From: Apteryx mantelli | Lineage: Eukaryota > Chordata > Aves > Apterygiformes > Apterygidae | NCBI RefSeq assembly: GCF_036417845.1 | Contig: NC_089994.1 | Location: 17,378,001 to 17,442,000 of the forward strand | DNA: 64,000 nucleotides | Direction of reading: 5' to 3' | In this document: positions 50,101 through 59,100 of the stretch, piece by piece | Layout of the letters: each line of letters starts with the position of its first letter | How positions within the stretch are numbered: the stretch's first letter is position 1 | The notes under the pieces: model-generated | What the model was told of the DNA's origin: nothing | The model's database searches: none | Seen by the model: the letters and a program-made list of their open reading frames with translations, nothing else | Translations under genes and position numbers: made by a program

Positions 50101-53100
50101 AAGCTCCTCAGTAGCGGTGGTCTCTCCTCCATCCCATGGTTCAAGATCCTTTTCTTTGTGTTCACCATTTACTTTAGCACTGATGGCTGAATCAGTAAAA
50201 GCATCTACAACGGAGCGGGGAGGGGTGGGGGTGAAATCAAATTTGGTTAAGTACAGGAAGACATTGTACACACTGGTGTATTTGAGGAATAACCAAATAC
50301 AACCGAATTACAGGCATACGAACATTATTCACTTCCTCTTGTGGTTGCTACATTCAATGAGATTACATTAAGAAAAGCCTACTACATACTTAGGAAAAAC
50401 TATGGAAGGACAGACTAACGTATTTGTTTATAGGTCTCTTTGCAACTTTTAGTATGAGGCACAAGGCAAAGAATAGTAGTTATTAACTTCAGAATATTTT
50501 ACACAAACTATATGCATGCTTTTTTTTTTTTTTAAACTAAAGAACAGGGCTACCTGAGTATCCCCATTCATCTATATAATCCAACACTTAAATAATATGC
50601 TTTTCCAAACAGCCTACACAACCGTACACCAACATATTATGCAAATATCAAAAAAGTAGCAATGCAAACCGATCGCATTCCCCAAATGCGCAGAATACAA
50701 GCTTCCCTTCAGATACCTGTGTTTCTTCTATTTCCATAACTCCTCAAGATACCAGATGCACACCCAAACACTTTTACTCCCTTCATAATATAGCTCTGAA
50801 TCATCTAGTAGCTCGGTGTACCCATTCGTTGTGACATGAACAGAGAAAACCTTTCTTCCTGCAAGAGCTTTTTCAAGTAGCAGCTTACCCAGATCACACA
50901 GCAAGATTCAGAAACTCTCTACCTCTTGTTCTCAACATCATACCAAAATAAATACACCATTAGCCAGGTGCACTAAGCAACAGGGATCTGCTACTATTTA
51001 TATAAAAATTATACAATTTTAAATAAAAGATAAAGAAAAAAAGATCATGAACTTTTATTTTCATACTTGTTCATGTTTCATTCAAACCAGACTTTATGAA
51101 AATAACTGAAGGAATAATACTAGGATATGAAAGTACTTTAAAAAAATGTACAAAGCCATTCATCAAGGAAGCCAAGCTTGTACATTTGTAAGCAACCAAA
51201 TCTTATAGCTGCCTGCAAATTCTTAAATTACTGAAACATAGGGAACTTTACAAAAAATAAAAATAAAAAAGTTTGTTAGAGTGCTTTCAGTCTAGAACTT
51301 CTCATTGTCATTCTACAGATAAAATACAGAACAAACATTTCAGATCTTTAGAAAAGATGATATCAAAGCACCAGGCAGTGCTAGATATGAAAGAACATGG
51401 TTTAAATTATATTTTGGCAAGATCTGAAATCTTATTGAAGAGAAATGAACTTTGAAGCCATCATGAAAAGAATTCACAAAGTGATTTGTTGGCCACTACT
51501 GTTAAATTTTAAACAATCACTGTTTTTTTTTTGTTTTTATTTTATTTTTTTAAATAGAGACTGTCAACATAACCTATTATTCCTGCTTTACCCAATTTCA
51601 CAGTCAAGTTCTGCACATGTATTGGTATGATCTGTCATAACAGTTAACTGTGTTTAGTCTGTCTAATAACATCCAGCACTATCTCATGAAATGCTCGCTC
51701 AACTCATACACACAGAGTATGAGACTATGAGACTAAAGTGACTATGGGTAAGCAATTAAGCATTTAAGCACTGTTAATTAGCACATACGAAACAAAACAT
51801 TATAAAAGATGTATGAGAAGTAAGAGAAGTTTATTAGCTAAACATTCATTTCAAATACAAAAGAATCAGTAAAATAAGAAAAGAAAGGCAAATGAAAGAA
51901 AGACACCTGATGAGGCACATCACTGTTAAGGCTCATGTGAAATTGCAAAAACCTGCATCAATCACCTTGAGACACATCATTGCATAGTCGGCCAATGAAA
52001 GCTGTGATAGTACCTACTCAGTTGAAGGTTAACGCTTTCAAATGAGATATTTTAGCTTGTCACTAAATCTGTTGCCTTTACCAGGCATGTTCTAGGATTA
52101 TTTGTAAACTGTTCTGAAACAGAGTCATTATAGCATTGTACTACCTATTAGTGCTGATGCATTATTTCAATTGTTGCATTTTCAACTGTTCAGAATAGGT
52201 AAAAATCAAGGGTGAGAACAGAAGTCATCAACTAACTGCAAGATATTCTAAATGATTCGGTGAAGTTACGCATGCAAGTTTTATAGTGCCATAAATGTGC
52301 GAGCAAAGATATTAAGTTTCCATTATATATTATGATAACAAAAGCATTATGAAAGGCAAGATGCAGAGACAGAGTGACTGCCAAAAAAGTTACCTGTTTC
52401 TGAAGGAACTACAACAGATATGGAAAGAGAAAAAATTGGAAGACATCAGATATAAATACAGGTGGATATTTCACATTATATGGCTGAATTCAGACAAAGC
52501 TAAAATGTTTCTGTGACACTAACAGTCATATTCAAACTGATTAAACATCTCCCACCTTAAAGAGATCATTTCTGTAGGAAAACTTCAGAGATATTCCCAC
52601 CTGTTCACAGACCCATGTATTTCCCCAGTTCTGCTTCACAAAAATCCTCCAACTAGCCTACAGCTTTCTAAGGTACGCCAGTTTGAAAGAAAACATCTCT
52701 CAATTTTCTCTTCACGCAAACAGCTTTTTAATTAAATACACTTTAAAAACAGAAAATATCTTTAAATATAACTTGAAACTACATAGTAACAAAGTGCTAC
52801 CTCAATCCACAGATAAGTAGCAACAAGAGAACATGTTCAACAGGAAGGCAAAAGAAAGACACTTGTATTTGGAAACTCTGTTTACCTCATCAGTACTCAG
52901 TAGCTAACCTAGCCTTAACCTGGATAGGCTAGACAGGCTGGTGCTTTGTTTCTGTGCCTAACACCATTAATTTCATGTTTCACATTTGATCCTCTCCAAT
53001 CAGTCATTCTATTACAAATACAAGTTGGAGACTGCTTATGTCATTCAGCAAACAGAAATTTGCATCTAAGCTGCTTCACTGGTGGGAGGGGGAAAATCTT

Positions 53101-56100
53101 CCCCAATGGGATTAGATAAATCAGAAGCAAGAAGAGGATGATGACAGTAGCTGACAGTGGTAATTTTCTGTAAGTTACAGGGGTGCTTCCTTAATTTCTA
53201 TGAAATGACTTCAAGACAAAAACTCCATACAAAATGGTGCCATTTTGGATACTGTGAATAAAATACTACCTTGATAGACACATATACTCGACCCACAAAA
53301 AGCCACATAAAAAGTATTCAACAGAGCACTGTTAAAAAGTGTGATGATACAAAGGGACTTGGACAAAAAAAAAACCCAAGTCAAAATAAGAACCCCACCA
53401 TCTAAAGGATGCTGCAGATCCAAGGAAGATTTGTACAGTCAGTCAGTCTTAAGTTTCCCCATAGAATCCAGTATATCATGGGGCACAGGAAGCCTCACTA
53501 CTCTTCATTTGTCCCTCACTTTAGGACACAAGTTACAAGCAAGACTGTGACCTTTGCAATGCAAAAAAATCCCGCCATTAGGAAAAATTCATGCTACAAA
53601 TGCAAACTTCTAATCACACAATACAGTCTCATGAGTATCCAGGCAAAGTTCAAACGTAGCAGAAAGATACCTCAAGTCACAGATCACTATTTTCCCAGAA
53701 AAAACAGCCAGACAGGCACATGGGACACCAAGATTAAAAACGCATCAAGTCAAACATTTCCAAAAGACATTTCCAAAATTAATGAACGACAAAACTAAGA
53801 ACACACGCAAATAGCAAACTATACAAATAACTGTTTCCAAAACAAAAATATTGCTCTTAAGATTATTAGTAAAATAGAAGCTAGAACAAAAATTGCTGCT
53901 ACAAATGCCAACTGTCAGACTAGTAACAGACAAGACACTGACTGGACAGACTCAGCCTCCACCTTATCTGATGTCTCATATCTCTAAACTGTTGAATGAA
54001 CAATTCACATGGCACCTTGACGTGGGCATATTTTTAATCAATTCCTTTTATATATGGTAAAAAAACAATTCGAAGATCAAATGAAAATTGGTCATACACA
54101 CAAAGAGCTCAAGTTGTAACACCCAACTAGCCCCCACTGCCTTGTATCTGCTTAACGTGAAATCTCCTTAGCAAAGGACTTTGATATGTAAAACCTCATT
54201 TCTTGTTTCAAAGCTGGCTAACAGGAAAAAAAAAATCCCAATGACACTTCTTTTTATGCAGCCAAAATTTACATTAAGCAAAGGCAAATTAAATATACAT
54301 GTTCTGAGAAAAATTCAGCTTGGGCAAATTCTTCAAATATGCACTATTAAACCAGTAAAAAAAAAAAAAAAAAAAAAAAAGGATTACCAGGCTGGAGCAA
54401 TTAAGAGCCCATGTTTGATTAACTTCAGTGTTTAACAAGCTTGTTTTATCAAACATGTTTTAGGCTAGTAATGGTCAATAGCAGAAACAGGCATTTAAGT
54501 GCAACTCTGAGGTTCAAATTCTATTAAACCAATCTGCTTTATGGTCCAAAGACATTCAAACACCACACTGCAAACAGCAAATCAAGTTTAGCATGGCTTG
54601 AAGTAAACTGAGGTCCCAGCTTAAATGTTTCAACACTAAACTCTTATTTGTTTTGTAACTACTTACTACTGCTTCGAAACATTAAAACCAGTTACCACCA
54701 GCTCTGCAGAGCTACATTTCCTTCCTTTGTTCATAATATGCCTACTGCTATTCCCCTTGCAACAGTTTCTCTGGAAGGATGCCACTTTCACTGCTAACTC
54801 AAAAGAAACCTTAAATAGCCAATTTTCTTTTGCCTTTTTTTCCACTGGATTTGTAATATTTTTCTCAGAGTGTAGTAACTGTGCCAAAAAACAATAAAAA
54901 CATTGTAGAAGTCTATTACTTTAACAGTAATGATCTTGAATTGTCTTGTCTTTAAAGAGAAGCCAAGGAGACATTTCTGAAGCCTTAGCCAAATTTGAAT
55001 CACATGCAAACTAGCACTGTTGACTGATTCAAAAATCAGTGTTTAGGGCTACAAGAACCACTGCTAAAAGCTTTTCTGTAGAGAAACATAGCCTCCTGTT
55101 TCAATCATACAACCCAAGCACTCTAGCAACTACTAGATTTAAGCACTGCACCTTTGTCTCAGAAGGTGAAGCAGAAAGACATTACATGGTAACTTACTGC
55201 CAAGGATTTGAATTTGCACATTAGAATGGATTTTTAGCTCCTGATTTCCACTGGCACAGGCAGAAGACAGTGCCCATCCCTCATTAAATGCAGACAGAAT
55301 ATCCTTGCAGGGAAGATGGATGTTATGCAATTTCACCTGAGTTTTCCAATACATATTTCATTCATCAGGTTGCCAGTACTGCAGAAAGCCCTAATTCCAC
55401 AACGGGAGATACTTAATTCCTTTTGAAGCCTAACAAAAATCTACAAGAGCATGAAGGTCTATGCAAACTGACAGAATTGGAAATAAGGGCTCAGGAAGTA
55501 GGGACAGATTTATTTTTAGAAAATAAACAGTTAACAAGTCCCTGTCTGCACAGATCTATTATTTTTTTCCCATCCCTTCAAATTTCTGCAATCTGTGTAG
55601 GCACCACACTCTCTCCACTGCTGCATCTAAAGGCGTGATGTTATGCTTGGCATAAGCAAATCTAAGACTGCTGCTTCCAAACAAGGTGGCTTCACCCACC
55701 CTAAGCTTATGCTGCCATCACCTTCCCTGCACCAGCACTATTGATGTAGCTGTAGGATGAATTACCTGCTCACTGCTCCAAAGCTGCACAAGTACTATAG
55801 TAATGAAAGGTGCTTAGCAGCTTAAGATACTTCTTTCAGAGACAACTCTGCCTTCTACTCCCGACAAAAGGAGAATCCATCCCATTCCCTTACTCCCCAC
55901 CTACTATTCTTTTCTAGTCCTCTTTCAGTCATCTTTTCTATTTCTGTCTTTGACAGAAAGGCAGAGTGAGAAACAGCTAACACTTCTGCTATTCAAGGCT
56001 GAGGATAACTCAGAAGATCAAAATCCAAAGAGTCAGGAGCACCATTTGTCCACACTCTGGTTCAGCAGAGCAACAAGTGCCAAAATAAAAATCCACAGGA

Positions 56101-59100
56101 CTTGAGAAGATACTTTCACTGAACCAGGATACACAAACATTTCTGAAGCAGTATCTCTTGCAGAAAGTAAGTTTACTTCGAGGCCTCCTTAGAAGTCTGG
56201 TAGTCTTCTAAGGGGGGGGAAAGAAAAACAGCCCCACCAACACACCCTAATTTAGTAAGTCTCTCCTTTAGCAAAAGTGCCTGGGGAGTGCCTTTTGTTT
56301 GACTTCATTTTTAGAGAAGTGAGAGCAAGTTGCCTTTCTTCCCAAGCATGGCCAAACTGTCTACTAACTTGTTTGTGAAACAGCTAAAAGATATTGAGGG
56401 CTAGGCAATTTTAACACATTTGCTTCTGGACATGTATTTTGGAAATCTATGGAACCTAACAGTCCTCACCTGAAAGTTCAGACTCAGTTTCAGCTTTCAC
56501 CATGAAAAGCTTAACTTTTTTAGCTTTTTACACAGGCTTATCTGACTACATACCATGAAGGCTTGGGTTTATTTATAAGAAAAAAAGGCCCACAGTTCCT
56601 ACATGTGTGTTCATACATTTCCGTTCTTCTGAATCCTTAGTTTACCCAATATGAATTACCAAGTTTTGCATCCTTCCAGTTAATCTTGCTCCAAGTCCCT
56701 ACAGCTTTATTTCAACTCCCCTCGCCAGCTACCTGGAGATTTAGATTCAAAGAAATTACACCTAATAAAGCAAAGTGAGTGACTGTTCAACCTGAAGCAG
56801 TCATTTTCTTCTAGAAAAGTTTCACTGAGTATTATTCCTAGAAATAGTAATATGTTCTTCATTCCCTCCATTTACTAAAGCTCTATAAAACCCTAAAACT
56901 CTATAAAGACTGGGTAATGGACAGCTCAGTCTGCATTTACATTAAGGTGATACTCATAGCATATCCATTATAAAACAGTCTTAGGGTAATTTAAAATCAG
57001 AGTACGGTCCAGAACCCGGAACTGGCACTTATCTGTATTGCAATGCTACTCTTGCTCTGACAATATGCATCATCTAGGAAAAGCAAATTCCTTGAAGCAA
57101 ACTCTCATTCTTCAGTTTTAAATCAGACAAAAGTGTATGCATGTATGAACAAAAGGTGAAAACAGCAAAATCTCATTAAATGCCTACCAATCCCTATACA
57201 TCTCCTCTAAATCACTCATACATGGGAATAAAGCATGTGTTTTACAGTAAGCATTTAGCTCTCAGTGACACTTGTTGAGCCTTGCAGTGTGCAACCTGAA
57301 GATATACATATATGCCCAGCAAATCAGGAACATAAGCAAAGAAACCAGATAGAGCTGTCTGATTACAAGCCTCTTAGGCTCCAGAAAAATTATCAGGGTC
57401 TTGGAGGCCAGACATTAAAAAAAAAGTACAAAAACTGTCTGATTGCCTATAAATCATTTAATTCTGACAGCTTCAGATCAAGCCATGTCTTGAGATTTTA
57501 AGACTATTTGCCTGACACCCCACTAGATTCTTCTGTATTTTGGAGAACCTAAGCTACATATCTATAAGGAAGAGACCAGAAATAAAAAATGAAAATAATA
57601 ATAGTAATAATAAATGAATATTGGATTCTTCTAAAGAATTTTTAACTTTATTTGCAGTAGTATTTTTAGAACTATATTTACACAAATGCGTGTGTAGAGA
57701 TAAAACTTACTTAACTAAAAAGGATTTATATATACCAACTCTGAAGAATAACCTTTTTATAGTTTGTGTATTCTTGGCTTCTCATATGACATTTAACTAG
57801 CTAATTTAGAAAGAAGTTTACAAAAAAAATGACTCCCACAAAATCTGTAAAATGTTTAGTGACACTACCAAGAATTTGCTTTCCAGACACCAAAAACAGC
57901 TACTCAAAGCTCAGTACCCCCAGAAAGGCTCTGCAACCTATTTAAAAAAATTAGATAAATCGCTGATTTCAGAAGATGCTCAGCTGCTATCCTGTCCATT
58001 GTCTTCAATGGGATATTTGGATACTCAGAACATTTTTTTAAGAATTAAGAGTCTAAATATGGTTTTTGGATCCCAAACCATCTAGTTTGAAAATCTTGAC
58101 TTATGATTTTAAGCTAACTGTAAGAACCTTTAAAAAGAAAGTATACCTCTTCTTGCATAATTGGTATCCATATCCTTAAAATGCACCATAACAAAATCTG
58201 AAGACTTGAACAAAATACTCTCTAGTATATCTTCACGTTTTGGCCCCAGACTGGATTCTGCAGTTTTCCGATGGGCAGCATCAAGCACTAAATCACACTA
58301 TTAGAGATATAAAAAGAATACACTAATTTAATATACAATAAGCTACTTGATAACTTCACATACTTGCAGAGAGTAGATATTTATAATAGTTAGCAAAAAT
58401 AAATCCGCTTGTATAAACCTAGATATGAATAGCCAAAATAATTCATAATAAATATTCAAATATAATCCTACTACTGAATAAACAATGTTTGATCTTTTAA
58501 AGTAGGGAAGAGTCAAAAAGAAAGCAAAAATTACCTTAGGACTGTAGGTTTTAAAAACTCCTTCATATATACCTCCATTTTTCACCTGTACTTCACATTT
58601 GGATCCCTAGAATGAAAAAAATATATATATAGTTTTCTATCAGTCTGACAAATGAAATTTGAGTTTTTCTCAAACATGTATCTTTACATAAGCATAGTGT
58701 ATAAAAATATGGCTTAATTTTTAGTTAAATCTACTCATTCAGCATTCATGCATGTATAAATATGCCTTTGTGCTCTGCAGATGCACACAGCTGTGCACAC
58801 CAAAATTTGTTCTGAAGGGATTTAAAGATACTCATAGAAATATTTTCGGTACATACAAGACTCTTGACCAGTTATGTGCCCAGACAAGTTTTTGCAAGAA
58901 CATAATCTGTGCATGTGTGTAGGTGCAAATAAGAATGAAGGCTTACTCTGGATTCTAGCACAAGGATGCGGGACAGTCTTGGTTACTCACTTGCAGCACG
59001 TCAGCATTTCCCTTAAAATTTAGGGAAGGAGGGCTTGTGTGCCTTGTATACAGACTCATTTCACTTACTCATAATCTTTCTAAAGGTAAAAAAGCCAAAA

